A stretch of DNA of 64,000 nucleotides, from NCBI GenBank assembly GCA_947034885.2, contig OX344758.2, positions 23,649,067-23,713,066 on the forward strand, in the 5' to 3' direction. Made by a program: the position numbers and the translations under genes. Of the stretch, positions 34,775-47,613 are shown one piece after another; within the stretch, counting starts at the first letter, position 1, and the number at the start of each line of letters is the position of its first letter. The notes beneath the pieces are model-generated. The model did no database searches. It saw only the letters and a list, made by a program, of their open reading frames with translations, and had not been told where the DNA came from. The stretch is from Thuidium tamariscinum (Eukaryota; Streptophyta; Bryopsida; Hypnales; Thuidiaceae).

Positions 34775-37663
34775 CTACGAGCAACAGCCGCTTTTCTGAG
34801 GGATCGTTTGTCCACGCAACTGAACATTGTTTGGTTTGCTGGTGCTGCTCAAAGCAGGCTGACTGGCCATCCTACAAGCGATCAAAACACCACTAAATCA
34901 GATGCAACCCTCACTCTTGATCATAACACTGTGAGTCATCGCGAATATTTGTACCCCTCACGACAACAACGCGCATCTGATCCAGGATGATGCTTGCAGA
35001 ACCAAAAGCCCATCAACGAGCACCTGTTGCATAACTAAACTCAAAAGGGCAGGCCTAGAAACGCGAATTACAGAAAACCTGGGTACAGCACGCAGCTAAA
35101 ACCATATCCGCGTAACATCCACGTCATCTGCAATGTGCACTCACCTGTTTTTTATCTCAGCAGCCATCGTCATGAAAGCCTGTTCCACGTTCGTAGCATT
35201 CTTTGCACTCGTCTCCAAAAAAGGAATTCCGATCTCGTCGGCAAAAGCCTGGTACAAAGAACGAGCATTTTGTTGCCATTCAAATGGGACCCCAGTGCAG
35301 ACCAAAAAACAATAACAGGAGGCGAGCGTAGATCGAGGAAACCGCTGAATAAGAAAGTATGAACATCCACGCACCTTCGCGGTCGCATAGTCAACCACCT
35401 TCTTGGATGCAAGATCGGATTTGTTGCCAACGAGCAGCTTGTTCACATTCTCACTGGCATAACGGTCAATCTCGTTCAACCACTGCTTCACATTGTTGAA
35501 GCTCTCCTGGTCTGTAACATCGTACACAACCTGCATGGGGACAGCAAAGCATCTTCCGTTTTAAGTTATCTACATGGGAATACCATAATATGAAACTCGC
35601 TGAGCCCTTTCATATATAAGCTCCTACACCCTGAAGAGACCCTTCGCGTCACATTGGCTTGTCGCCACTATGGAAAATCCGACAGTTTGGTACGTTATCC
35701 GTTTAAAACAGTGCCGAACGAGATGACAGTTTCTCTGGTATATAAATCTAGTGCAATCGAAATCCCTTCTGGGAGGTACGAACTACAGCCATCGGGGGTT
35801 GGTGAAGTTTCACATGTGCGCACAGGACCCCAAACGCTAGCACCAACTTCCCAGGGCAAACTTATACACGCCACTTACAATGATTCCATGGGCACCACGG
35901 TAGTAGCTGCTTGTGATTGTCCTGAATCTTTCTTGACCAGCGGTATCCCACTGCATGTCCACAAACCAGACCCAATCAACAGCCCAGCTCATTCGGGAAA
36001 TATGGAAACCCTTCTTAAGAAAAAACTTCGAATGCACATCAGCATATCTCGAAACATCTACAACACGCGAAAAGTCGCTTACAATCTGTAGCTTGATGGT
36101 CTTCCCGTCCAACTCCACAGTACGGATTTTCTGTCAAAACCATAACACAAGCAACCAAATCCTTCAGACTGTTTATACATACAAGTGCGACCAAGTAATC
36201 ACAATCGCCTACAAACGTAGAGTGATCGGACCACGAAAGGGAATTCCAAAAAGTAATTCGGAAATGCAGCTACAGACACTGCAAGCAGCCTGCTTCTGGG
36301 GCAAGGCGTCCCGATTTTTGTGCAACACTCATGGGCGTATTGTATGATGCACAAGAAATAGCGATCAACGATCTCTCAAATCAGCTAACAACATCGCCAG
36401 AGAAAATATGCTCTCAGCATACGCATAATGTGACAGATATGAAGGAGGCCATCGTAACTCACGAAATCAACTCCAATTGTGCTGATATAGCTCTCCAAGT
36501 ACGAGTCATCCTGTACAAACATCACCAAGAAATTACGATCCCGATCATGCATCACAGCTGGTGAATCACGGTTCGTGTCACATCCAGGTCACCACCAAAC
36601 TCAGAACACAAAACATCTGCAAGGTCTAAGAAGCCAAAAGCCTGTACAAAGTCATATCTTCGTGACAAATCATTTGAACGGCAGATTGAAACCGGGACAT
36701 GACACATACCGCAAATCGCAGAAGGAGGCAACTCTTTCCAACACCCGAATCTCCGATCAGCAAGAGCTTGAAAAGGTAATCGCTGCAAAAATAAAGGAAA
36801 TTCTGGAATGCATCAGACACAACCCCATTTCTGATGGAGACGTAACAGACTTGCAAAGCGAATCGCTCCAGCACTTCGTCTTCCAGAAATCTTCGACAGA
36901 AACTCCAAAAGGGAAATAACAAAGCACCCGCCAGAAGGCAAAACGCTCAAATGCGAGAGGCAGGATCGACACTCGGGGTTTCGAAGCATCAGACAACGGA
37001 GCTCATCGGCCCTCCAAGGCTGACGATGACAAAAGCACCGGCTAAACGAGCATCCACCTCCAACGGCAAATTAACCTTGTCCAAAATCCAGCTCCCAGCA
37101 ACAGACCTAATGAGCCACATCTTTCGTACAACTCAACGTGGCCATCCACGCAAACGAAATAAACCGATACACTGCGCTCGAGACGAATGACGATGATGGC
37201 ACACACAAATTGGAGTCCCTCAGCGAAGATGGTCAGGGGCAAATGGAGAATTCGAAGGTGTCCACTTTCAGATACCGAATCACCGGCTCACAAAAGCCCT
37301 AGTGCTAAGCGTCCATGGTGCTGGCGGAACCTGACCGCGACCGATGCGTGAGAAGGCGTCTTCCGAAAACCCGTGCACGCTCGGTCTTCGACAGCCACGG
37401 TCGCGGACGGGGACGCACCGCCACACCTCGTCAGACAAGACCCGCAACAGACGCCCCGGGTGCGCGAGCGGGTCACAAGAGAGCGAAATACCGCCCGGTC
37501 GATCGGCATCAACAGACAAAACCGTAGGGCTGTCCGCCAGCAATAGAAGCCAAGCGATTTCATGTCCCGAAAGACGCGAGGGTAGGCCAAACCAGAACCA
37601 AGACAGCGGAAGACAGGAAGAGCGAGAGGGAAAGAGAAAGAACGCTTACTACTCGGGATTCAT
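34775..37663 (-). CDS. RABD2: Rab1/RABD-type small GTPase, 8 exons
   Basis: Exons on the minus strand: 37663-37650, 36782-36710, 36510-36463, 36130-36083, 35950-35879, 35530-35375, 35248-35145, 34871-34775. All have GT-AG boundaries and consistent phases, giving 203 aa, the usual RABD2 length. Nucleotide-binding motifs present: GDSGVGKSC (P-loop), STIGVDF (switch I), WDTAGQERF (switch II), [15 protein letters not shown]. The start [15 protein letters not shown] is typical for Rab1. The tail SGCCS carries two cysteines for geranylgeranylation. Rab1/RABD proteins control vesicle transport from ER to Golgi. The C-terminal variable region ([19 protein letters not shown]) is shorter in similarity than the core, as expected. 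No defect was seen. Confidence 0.96.
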
Positions 37664-38330
37664 GATGTCGTGTGGCGATCTGCTCCAGGTGAGGCCGAAG
37701 AGGATCCGGCAGGCACGGCAGCAGCAAGAAGTACGCGGACGCTCGCGGGGAAACCTAGCGGCAAAGATCCCGCAGAAGGAAACGCAAGAGGACGGCAATT
37801 GAACGCAGGGCGGGCTACGGGAGGGGGGCAAGGGCGGAGGGACGGAGCGGAGAGGCAACTGAAGTGGAGACCCTGCGAGAGCGAAGAAAGTTCAGACACG
37901 GTAATAAACTAAGCTAGCGTAAGAAATAATGAAGAAGTTGGCTGGCTGGTCTCCGTGCCTGCCTGTGCCTGCCTTCGTCTTCCTTGGCTTCCGCGGGCTC
38001 TGTGCCACAAGTAAAGGCCTCCCACCGCACCACAGAACCGCTCCGACCAGACCCAAGTCGACGCTCCCGCCACCCGTCCGTTTCCTTCCCCCTTTCCTTC
38101 ATTTCCTGCCTTCTTCCTCCACCAACCGACTGGTTCTGATGCGGTCCTCCAGTTTGGCAGCCCAGCCCGTGGATTCCAGCCCCTTCTCCGATTTCCTAGA
38201 TGTGACGTCCCATCTTGGACTCGATCATGGCGGTGCCTGGCATCCACGACTGAGACACTCACCCCTTTTGTCCATTTCGAGGCTTGGCCTCCTGTCTTTC
38301 GCATCTACTCATGACCCCTGAAAAGCCAAG
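37664..38330 (-). promoter_or_regulatory. GC-rich promoter/5' leader of the Rab gene
   Basis: The 670 bp upstream of the Rab start are GC-rich, whereas the sequence beyond 38350 turns AT-rich. The region probably contains the core promoter and 5' UTR. Overlapping open frames on both strands here have no motif and are treated as compositional. Confidence 0.45.
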
Positions 38331-38815
38331 AGCTAAGGGAGGCCCATTTCCATCACCCTCAATTTGGCCCCATTTTCTCCCATTCCACAATCCGAATTCG
38401 TTCAAAAATCATCCAAATCTATCTAAAAATCTGACTAAATCAATGCACTAATGTCATTAAGGGTAACATGTCAATAGGTGATTGGAGAATACTTGAATGC
38501 TAATATATAGGTACATACAGAGGTGGTTATGGGTAGTTACTAGGACATTCATGACCTTTGTCTATGGGTGCTTTTGCAATTTAGGGTTGAACTCTTCTAA
38601 TATTCACAAAAATTACAATTTTTGATCAAAATCATTTTAATTTTGGATCCACATGGACTTAACACTTGTTCATTGTTGATTCAATTACATTAAAGTTCAA
38701 TGCTAGTTTAATGTATTTTTGGGCAATGCATTATCACCTAGGCAATGCCCATTGAAGCAACAATAAAATAACACTAAATGATACAATCTTATCATTACAC
38801 TTATCAAACAACTAG

Positions 38816-39438
38816 CATTGTATCAACATCCAAATAGTGTTGTGTATGGCAGTTACTGCCACTTCTGGATACATTGTGTAACAATGTACCCAAATTTGAA
38901 AAAAAAATTTAATTTAAATTTTTTTAATTTAGCACCCCATTTCCCCCTCCCAAATTTTTTTTAATTAAATTTTAAATTTTTTTGGAAGGGGGTATTGAAT
39001 TAAAAAAATTTAAATTAAAGTTTTTTTAATTTAGAGCCCCTCCTCCCTCCCCTCTTGTAATTTTTGGAGGGGGGGAGGACTCCAAACAATATGGAACAAA
39101 TCTAGTGTACACCTGTGTACACATCCAACTGTATTCGTATTCATATTCAGACATATTTGTATTTGAGCCGTATACACATCAAACGTATTCGTAGGTGTAT
39201 TTGTATTCGTACTCATAAGTGTACATATCAGTCGTATTCGTATTTATATTCTGCCATATATACATTGAGCCGTATTTGTATTTGATCCAACGGCTGTAAA
39301 AAATTCTTTGAAGGGGGGGTGCAATTTTTTCCCCCCAATCCAACAACTCACAATTTTTTGAAGAAAGGGGGCCTGTTGATTAATGGCAAAACCCTGGTTG
39401 TCACTTTTCAGTACATTGTATCAACATCCAAATAGTGT
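38816..39438. repeat. ~600-bp repeat element with GTATTC array, bounded by a 25-bp direct repeat
   Basis: The 25-bp sequence CATTGTATCAACATCCAAAT plus AGTGT occurs at 38816-38840 and 39414-39438. Between the copies are a short palindrome (GGCAGTTACTGCC near 38849), ATTGTGTAACAATG, AT-rich blocks next to C-rich and G-rich runs, and a degenerate GTATTC/GTATTTG hexamer array (39130-39285). A related unit in reverse orientation lies at 58409-59041. It looks like a non-autonomous mobile element of unidentified class. Confidence 0.5.
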
Positions 39439-39439
39439 A

Positions 39440-41219
39440 ATTTTTCTTCCATTTCAAAGTCAATACTAAGTTTGTGCAAATTGATTTGAGTTCTCAATGT
39501 TGCAAAAGAGTTTCATGCATTTACTAGTATCTTTGAAGTTTTCAAAAAACTAGTGTTTTTTGCTTGAGGTCAAGCAATGGTGCCAAGTGTTGTGAAGGTG
39601 ACATGCAAAGCAATAGCACTAAACTAAGGAAGGATCACTATTGTTTTCTTTCATACATGTGCACCTCATCAATTTATTCATTCTTTTGCATTTTTTATTT
39701 ATGTGTACTTCATTACTTGCTCTCTTTTTGGAGTTTGAGTTTTAGTGTTTTTTGAATTCTATTTGATGTTTCTTTCTAATGGACTCTTGATCAAGACCAC
39801 CTACAAGGCGCTCTTCATTTTTGTTTGCTCTTCAATCACCATATTCATGACCTCCTCAATCCCAGCATTTTAGAAGATCTATTAGGTTTCAAGCACTTCC
39901 CAATAATTTTGGCAATCCAATAGTAGGAAAGTTTAATGCTATGAATGTTGATGCAACGACAATAGATTAATATGTTCTTGAGACAATGCAAAATGCACTT
40001 GCTCCCGATACACTAAGTGATGAACTATCTTCCCCTTGGTCATTAGTTATTGAGTTTTTTAAGTTATGTATATTTTTTTAAATTCATCCTTTAACATTAA
40101 TGGATTTTTTGCTTTAAAGAATATACTTTGTCACAAAGTAGGAAAGGATATGAAAGATCAATCAAATCAAATTTCAAAGCTTAGTGATATGTTAGCAATT
40201 GCAATTCAAGAGAACATATAACCTCTTTATTACACTCAATGGGAATTCTTTAAGGTTTGAATCTTGGCATACATGATTGATACGTTTTTAATTATTGCCA
40301 TGAATTTACAAATTGTATATTAGCTATTTTGAACTACTCATTCTAATTAATCAAAATTTCTTCTTAATAGTAGAAATTGGCTTAGATCATTCAATCTTTT
40401 CTTCTTGGGAAGAATCCATCAATAAGTTTCATTCCCCATTTCATTCATCTAGGGCATGAGAGCATTAAGAAGGCCATTTTTGAAGATTTTACTGTTCTTC
40501 ATGACCCAATCATTTGTAAGCAATTTGACCAAACATGGGGATTGCAATCAAGCTTGGAGCCTTGCCTGCAGAGTAGAGTCTTACAAAAAATTTGAAATGC
40601 TAGTGGTCACATGGTAAGAATCATGAAGAATGGATTATATTGCCTTCTTAAGCCCCCTACCAATGAAACAATTGAAGTAAAGGCTATGTGGAGAAGCAAA
40701 CTTGTTGTAATGTAGGAAGGTACATATATTCATCTTTCTTCTAATTCCTAGTGTCTTCTTGTTATATTTTTCCAAATAATATTATTAATATTCATATTTA
40801 GTTCCACTAAGTGTGGTGATATACATAATCAATTATGAACAATTCATGTCATCAATTTATTGTAATAAGTTCCATGATGTTTGATGAAAAAATGGTGCTT
40901 TCTCCTTCATGGTGTTATCTCCTTTGGATGACTCCTTTATTTCCTTTAGCAATATAAATCACCTAGGAACCTGCACTTGTAGTTATATTAAAACAGATCT
41001 ACTACTTTGGTAATACTTGGGGATGTTTTTCATGGATGATCTTACTGCTTCGTCACTTTAGACAAAAATGATTTTACCTTAATGGATTCAGATCATGGAA
41101 ACTTTTAATTTTTGCTATTTTTTTTACTATGCACTAATTGTCTATCCCCCTTGTAGTTTCAAAAAAATGTTGTATGTTGAAGAGTGAATCAATCTGATTC
41201 TAAAGAGTCAATGTTAGAG

Positions 41220-41260
<41 letters not shown>

Positions 41261-41500
41261 TGAAAATTCAAATGAAGTAGAATTATTGGTGATGTTTTAA
41301 ATACTTCCTTGAATAACTTTGAACACTCTACCTAAATATTTCAAAATTCAAAATATTGTAATTGATGGGATTTTATTCCCCATATTTCATTCCAAAAAAT
41401 TTATTTATTTATATTATAATATAATTTTTTGTGTATTTTTTTTGTTTTCTCAAAATAATATTTTTTGTATAAGAAAGTAATGAAAAAGAGAAAATAGAGC
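39440..41500. other. AT-rich region with possible decayed coding fragments
   Basis: Conceptual translations around 39935-40080 and 40390-40720 give short protein-like stretches (for example FLLGKNPSISFIPHFIHLGH) separated by stops. They may be remains of a gene or transposon; the family was not recognised. A (TA)n microsatellite is at 41224-41256. Confidence 0.35.
41224..41256. repeat. (TA)n microsatellite
   Basis: About 16 uninterrupted TA dinucleotides. Confidence 0.9.
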
Positions 41501-42146
41501 AGTAAAAGTAATGGATGAATCTCGTCGAACTTGGATGTGGGGAAATTAGGTCGGTGGACGGTTTAGATCTCTTCACTCGATCTAACGATCACGATTACGG
41601 ATGGCTTGGATCGGTCCGTGAGATCGTACGATTGTGGGCGATTTAGGGTTTGGAATGACTTACTGTACTCCCCTACCTCGATCAGCCTTCTTTTTCTGTC
41701 ACCAATTCTCTGCCTCGCTTTCAGCGTTAGTTTACGTCAAATTTGTTTCGTGTGGTACGATGTGTGGACTCTGGAGGTTGTGGTTTGTCATTTTAAGGTC
41801 TAGTCTTGGTTGTTTAAATATCTGGTGCTTCGTAGTTTATAGCGTCAGTTCATAGCGTTTAACTTTTTTCTCTGTATCCGTTTGGATATCTTATGTTCTT
41901 GGTGAACTAATTGAATGCTTTTAATTTAATCTAAATACGTTAGATTGTGTTCTGCTGGCAAACGTCTTGTCCATTTCAGTGGGTTTTTCCTTGTTTGCTT
42001 TATGTTAGGATAGATCATAAAAGTTCATGTGGGCGAGCCAGTCTTTGCCAACCAGCAATGTAGGTCTATTGATTGCCAGTTTCTCTTTTTATTTCAGATC
42101 AAGGTTTGGCGTATTTCTTGCAAGTGTCTGGTCGTGATGGGTTACG

Positions 42147-45052
42147 ATGAAGCCAACTATTTGGCTCCGAAGCGCCGAGCAAACATGGTTGGAATCAGCT
42201 ACTGATGACAAGGGGACGCTCAGTATTTCCAGAATTGGTGCGCGGACTAACCTGCATCTTGAAACACTTGTGTTGGGTCCTAATACACTAGGAGTGTATG
42301 AAGGCATAACCATTGAAGAGATAAGGGATATATGTGGGTCAACAGGACAATTGAAGGAACTCGTGGTGCTTGCTGATGGGATCACAAAGCCAGATGCACG
42401 TCCAGAAGGTGTTATTTCTTGCAGTAAAGTGTTAGCAGGTGTTAGTGGATGCTTAGTATGGATCATTTTATCTATTAGGCAGATTGTTTTGCAATCGGTT
42501 ACTACACTTGTTGTTCCCACTTTCGTGCCTTGATAGTTAGAAGTTGATCAATCCGTGACTGATTTTTGGTTGAAGGCTCACATGTGCTCTGTTGGATGTT
42601 AGTATGTTTTTGTTGTAGGTTTTTTTAGAGCCTTCTCAACACTTGGGTCATATTGTTGCAGGTCCAGAGAACCATCAAAGTATTACCAGACAACAATGGC
42701 TCAAGCAAGAGCTGCCAGGGCTCAAGCTAGCGTTTTCCAATCAACTTGGGCTGCGGAATGAGGATATTTCATTTTATCCAGAGTCCGTGAAAATCTGGAA
42801 AAGCTTTCGAGAGGATGTTGCAGACTACTGTAGCTGCCCTTGCTTCTTCAAGTGATGAAGGTCCATTCAACAGTTCGGTTGATTTTGCCGGTGTCGCAAG
42901 GTATCCCGGTAGCAATGAAGAGTCCATAAGAGCTGTCTACGAAATCATTCTAATTGCTCTTCTTGGCTTCCACAAATTTCCGGAAAGTACAATTGCACCT
43001 TCTCAACGGTTCTCAGCCTCTTTCCTTAGAGCATATAGAACCAATTTGAGCCCAGCCTCAACCAAGGTACTGGAGAATGCTGATAATTTTGACTCTAGGC
43101 AATTTGTTCCGAACGGGATGTTAATGTTGCATCCGGAACATACTCTATTTATAGAGTGTAAGGAGACTTCGTTTTTTAGACAGTCTACCAACGAGCCTCT
43201 TCTCGATTTGGTCAGCGCATATGCGGATTATTCTCAGCATGGTGGGAAAGCACAACAGAAGTCTTTGGTACTGGTAGAGGCTGTCTCGTAAGTTTACAAG
43301 TATATGAGCAGACTCTGTATAGGTTATGCAGTAATCTCTTCTACAGATGCAACCTATTTGGTGCGGCGTGTAGATGGTGCTGACCCGACATACCAAAATT
43401 GTATGGAGAATTTCTCAAGGTTATGCCTGGGCTTCGAAAGATCCAACACTGCTCGAGGCACTATTGTACATTATGAATAAGACAGCCAAGGATGAGAAGA
43501 AATTTGAGTTCCAAAATGCTGGTGAATTCATAAATTTAACATTTTTAGGTTTATATAATGCAATTACAGTTCTTAAGCTGTACAAAAATAGAAGGAGCTT
43601 GATGCTTTATTTGTTGGTTGACTCTAGTGGAACCTGAGACGGTATTACAAGAAAGTCAAGAAGTACAAAGTGAAGAAGACCAAATAAGTCAAGATCCAGA
43701 TGTGAAGGTCAAGGATACCAAAAGACCCAAAATAAATCGTATTTATGAAACACGGTAAGTATTGCCTTGACATTTTGTTTAATGTCATAGTTGTTTTCAT
43801 AGTCATTGTCTCTGGCCATGGGTTACAATTAGGTAGCAAGTATACTTAAATACCCATGCAATATGCATATGCCTTTCATGTAGTCTGATTATACATGATG
43901 CATGTGTTTTCTTGCAGACAGAGGAAAAGAAATCTTGATTTGTCAGAGATTGCGGCAGCAGATTTGCATTTGGAAGCATGTCGCTTTGCTAAAGGGTGGA
44001 GTGGAAATATTGTCCGTGGCAGAATCGATCATCATCGTGTGGCTGTGAAACTTGCAGCGATGTTTTCAATCCGCGCAAAGGTTAGCCTTTCTTCTTTTCC
44101 CTAGAAGAAAAGTGTGTTGGAAGCCCCCAAAACGTGTCAAAAACTGCGTTGCAAGCTACACAACACATCATATGGATTTTGTTGAATTCCGCGTTTTCAA
44201 CGCAACATTCTATAGACATCTACATTGGATTGCATTTTTGCGTTAGAGTTCTACAGAATTCTAACGTAGAAATGCAATCTAGCATAGATGTCTACAGAAT
44301 GTTGTATTAAAAACATGGAACTCAACAAAATCCATATGATGTGTTGTATAGCTTCCAACGCAGTTTTTGACACGTTTTGGAAGCTTCCAGCACACTTTTC
44401 TTCTAGTGTTTGTTGTGATTGTCATGATCCATCTTTGAGAATGATTCAATTGCATTCCCACTGACTCATGTCACATTCTTGAGTGTACAAGCATTCATAA
44501 ATGAAGCAAGGGCATATAACCGCTTCAAGCAGTATTGGGGACTGTATTTACCAAAGCTTATATCGCATGATACAACTGTGAACGGCGAAGTTATCTACAT
44601 TGCAACAAAGCTTGTCAGCGGCTTTCCAATTGGGATAGGTATATTACACAACATGCTTACTTCTATTGTTTTTATCATGTCCTTATTTCTGGCCCCAAGC
44701 AACATATAGATTATCTATGTATTGGTTGTGTGGTTTTGCAGAACGTGTTACCAAAGTAGTGGTGGTGTCAGCATTTGAAGTGCTTAATGTTGTTCATGCT
44801 TCCGGCATGCTGTACGGAGACATCCATGAAGATAATATTTTGGTCACGGAGGGAAGTGTCAGACTGATTGATTTTGGGTTTTCGGCGGACAGCAGCAACA
44901 ACGAAGACTACATGAAAGAGCGTGAACAGTTAGAAGATATTATTGGCCAATTCTATTCAAGGGTTAGATGTACTGATAGACTAACAGGCAACAACAGAAT
45001 CTTCAAGGGCCTGATTTCTACGTGTGATATGAGAAGAGATTCTAGGACTTGA
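42147..45052 (+). pseudogene. Crinkler-like gene: PD-(D/E)xK nuclease-like plus protein-kinase-like domains, degenerate
   Basis: Multi-exon gene. Exons as read: 42147-42408, 42629-43287, 43347-43521, 43628-43754, 43918-44080, about 44440-44638, 44742-45052. The N-terminal part (DICGSTGQLKELVVLADGIT, then HIVAGPENHQSITRQQWLK) is unrecognised. The middle has LFIECKET preceded by FVPNGM, like the E-x-K motif of restriction-endonuclease-fold enzymes with the usual Asp replaced by Asn. Next come ISQGYAWASKDPTLLEAL, an N-lobe-like GNIVRGRIDHHRVAVKLA, a catalytic-loop-like YGDIHEDNILV and LIDFGFS (DFG). The nuclease + kinase order is that described for Crinkler (CRN) proteins. Defects: a one-base frameshift near 42826, another frame conflict at about 43347-43380, and an unclear acceptor before 44485. 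A MITE sits in the intron after 44080. An upstream acceptor at 42096 suggests a 5' UTR intron. It is either a recent pseudogene or a gene with unusual splicing. Confidence 0.6.
44096..44411. mobile_element. 310-bp CACTA-type foldback MITE in an intron
   Basis: The element spans 44099-44408. The right end reads CTTTTCTTCTAGTG and the left end CCCTAGAAGAAAAG (one change from CACTAG). It is flanked by a 3-bp TTT duplication (44096-44098, 44409-44411). The two ~150-bp arms are inverted copies at roughly 88-90% identity, folding around 44244-44262. It shares its ends with the MITE at 14956 and lies just inside the intron whose donor is at 44081. Confidence 0.85.
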
Positions 45053-46465
45053 AGTCGCGAAGGGTTGGATTTGGAAATGAAAGAATGAGTTCTTTCGTTG
45101 CGTGGTTGAAATCATGAATGATGGTACCGTAAGGCAACGAGGATCTTGGGGTGGTATGAAGAAGCAATTCCCTGACCTAGTCACACACATTTATTCAAGC
45201 AAGCATCGCTCCTTTAGATGAGGAAGCTCGCGCAATTTCGGAAGTTCAATTCCCAACCACCCTCAACATTCCATGCACTTCTCCAAGAAGGATTCAAAGA
45301 GGTTAGTACTATGCTTAAAATGCCGTGGTTTTGCGTTAGGGTTTAGGGTCGTCTCTGTACTGTACCCTTTCCATGTGATCCTGATGTGTTACAACTGTTT
45401 TGGTCAAATTGGTCAAATTTCCTTTTCCTTCTGATTTTTTTGTTCATTTTAGATTCATTGGATGGGCACTCTTTTAGTGTAGTTATCATGACGTTGAAGA
45501 TTAGGGGTGATTGAGTTTTGTTTAATGAATCGTGAGTGGCATAAACTCACCTACTCCTTTAATTAAGATCATGCTCAAGTTGCAGAATTAACATCGTTGA
45601 CTAGCAAGCTGCTAAATTAGACCGCAAATTGTCTCTCTTCTGGGTTTTTTTAGTTTTCTTTGTTGGATTAAATTCTTCTTACATCTTCAGGTTTTTTCTA
45701 GGTTTAGGCACCTTATTACCAAATTTCTTCCAGCTTCTACTAAATATTTAGGTATAATTGGAGATTCGAAACCTGTTAATATGGAGAAAACTTTTAGAAA
45801 AAGGGTCTTTCTACTCTTCCTGTGCAGCAACTTGTTCATTTTCATTTGAGAACAAGTTGTCTGTTTGCTAACATCTTAGTCTATCATTATGAACTAAGGC
45901 CTCTGTGAACTATCAACAAGTAATTCTTTAGTGCCAATAATCACACTCCTAATCTGCACCTCCGCTTAAGAAATTCCGTTAAACCAAAATCAATATGAGC
46001 TGTTCACTGAACCCAAGAGGACGAGCTGACAATGAAAGTAGGACTCAGAACTTTTAAACTCGATTGATCGAAGGATCAAAAACTGATGCTGTGAATGCCA
46101 TCTACTGTTTCTTGCATTTCAGACTCATGATTGACGGACACATGTGTTGGTCTTGGTGGTTTTACGAGGGGTTTGTTGAGTAGGAGTCTATTGTGTACAA
46201 TTGTTTGATATTGGAGTGTTTGAAGCTTAGAACTCCGACCTCAAGTCGTGAGACCTTATTTTCACATTGAGACCTCGGTTTTGGTTTTCTACACCATATG
46301 AAGTCTCAAGATGATGTCTGTTTCTATGTTAAAGAGTAGGGGTGAGGCATGAATCAAACTCATTAAATGTTAGAATATTATGTAGATTGAGCTCAACTCA
46401 TTCTCTCTTTATGTATGTCTCACTATTGTGCTAACTGATCTTCTTACTAGCTAATTAGAGCAAGC
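45053..46465. other. intergenic, nothing recognised
   Basis: Non-coding sequence between the nuclease-kinase gene and the CACTA element. It includes the probable 3' UTR of the former. Confidence 0.4.
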
Positions 46466-46669
46466 AATCACTACTAGAAAATGGCGTCCAAATTAACAAA
46501 AAAAAAACACTTATTTGTTGATTTGGGTACTCACTTGACCATTTTAACAAATAGGTGTGAATTGTATAAGTGTTGATGAAGTATGCAACCCGTTTTTGTT
46601 GATTTAGAGACTACATCTTTTTGCCAAATGGAACTAATTTTTTTGAATTCTCAAGGTTTAAACCTCACA

Positions 46670-46880
46670 TGGGTATCAAATTGGGTATTAACTAGGTATC
46701 AATTAGATATGAGCTGGATATGAGTTGGGTATCAATTGGATATTATTTGGATATGAGGTGGGTATCAACTGGATATTAATTGGGTATGATCTGGGTATCA
46801 ACGAGATATCAAACTGAATATCATACTTGCAAATCATCAAGTTGGATATTGAATCGGATACCAAATGGGTACAGTCTGCA
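46670..46880. repeat. degenerate short tandem repeat inside the CACTA element
   Basis: Many copies of GGGTATCAAYTGGATAT-like sequence with a variable period of about 15-21 bp, in the left subterminal part of the element. Confidence 0.7.
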
Positions 46881-47613
46881 ACAGAGCACAAGTTTTTTGC
46901 GAAGGACGGAACCACTACGGAACCATTGCAATGTGTCTGATGTTTTGTTGCAACTACTAAATCTTAATCTAAGTTAGTGGTAGTTGTTCTAAACATTAAT
47001 ATGGTTGAGACTCCCGATTTGGTGAATACTACTTACATGTGTGTTATGCTGGTAGTGATAGAGAAGTTTCAAAGGTTTTGCATCAATTTCATCTCTAATA
47101 CTATCAATACAGTTTCATTTGCTAGTCTTCGAGAAGTTGCTTAGAATTTACTTTGTGAGTAGAAGAGATTTTAGTTGTTGTTGAGATTTGGACATGTGTG
47201 GAGGACAGACCGAAGCTAGTGACGAATTGTTTGTTTAAATTAGGCGGTGCGCCGGTTGATGTCAAACCGAAGTTGGGAGGGGTGGACGTGGGCCAAGTAT
47301 GAACTGGTGCACATGGTGAGGACGCACACAGGAGCTATGAACTAATGCTACCTATGTATTTATGAGGTATTACTCAGTTTTGGATTTTTGTTTTTAGGGT
47401 TTAGGGCCAAATCGTTGAACTTCTCAGAGCGAGGTCTTCATTAGTCATAGGTGTTCTTGACCACGGGAGCGTTGCCAAGCTTTATTTCCATTTTCCAGGA
47501 AACATCTTGTTCAATTACCAGTTGTGATAACGATTTCTTGATATGTAGTTCCGTGTGATTCTTTTAAATTTGGAGAGTACTTTTTCTATAACTTGTTACA
47601 ATATGAATTAACA

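Noticed and set aside
37280..38321. Overlapping frames of 60-152 codons around the Rab 5' end
   Set aside because: GC-rich intron 1, leader and promoter of the Rab gene produce them; no domain is visible and they conflict with the clear exon structure.
38880..39070. Long AT inverted repeats as a possible origin or attachment site
   Set aside because: The inverted symmetry is made only of A and T runs beside G and C runs; no specific motif supports a function.
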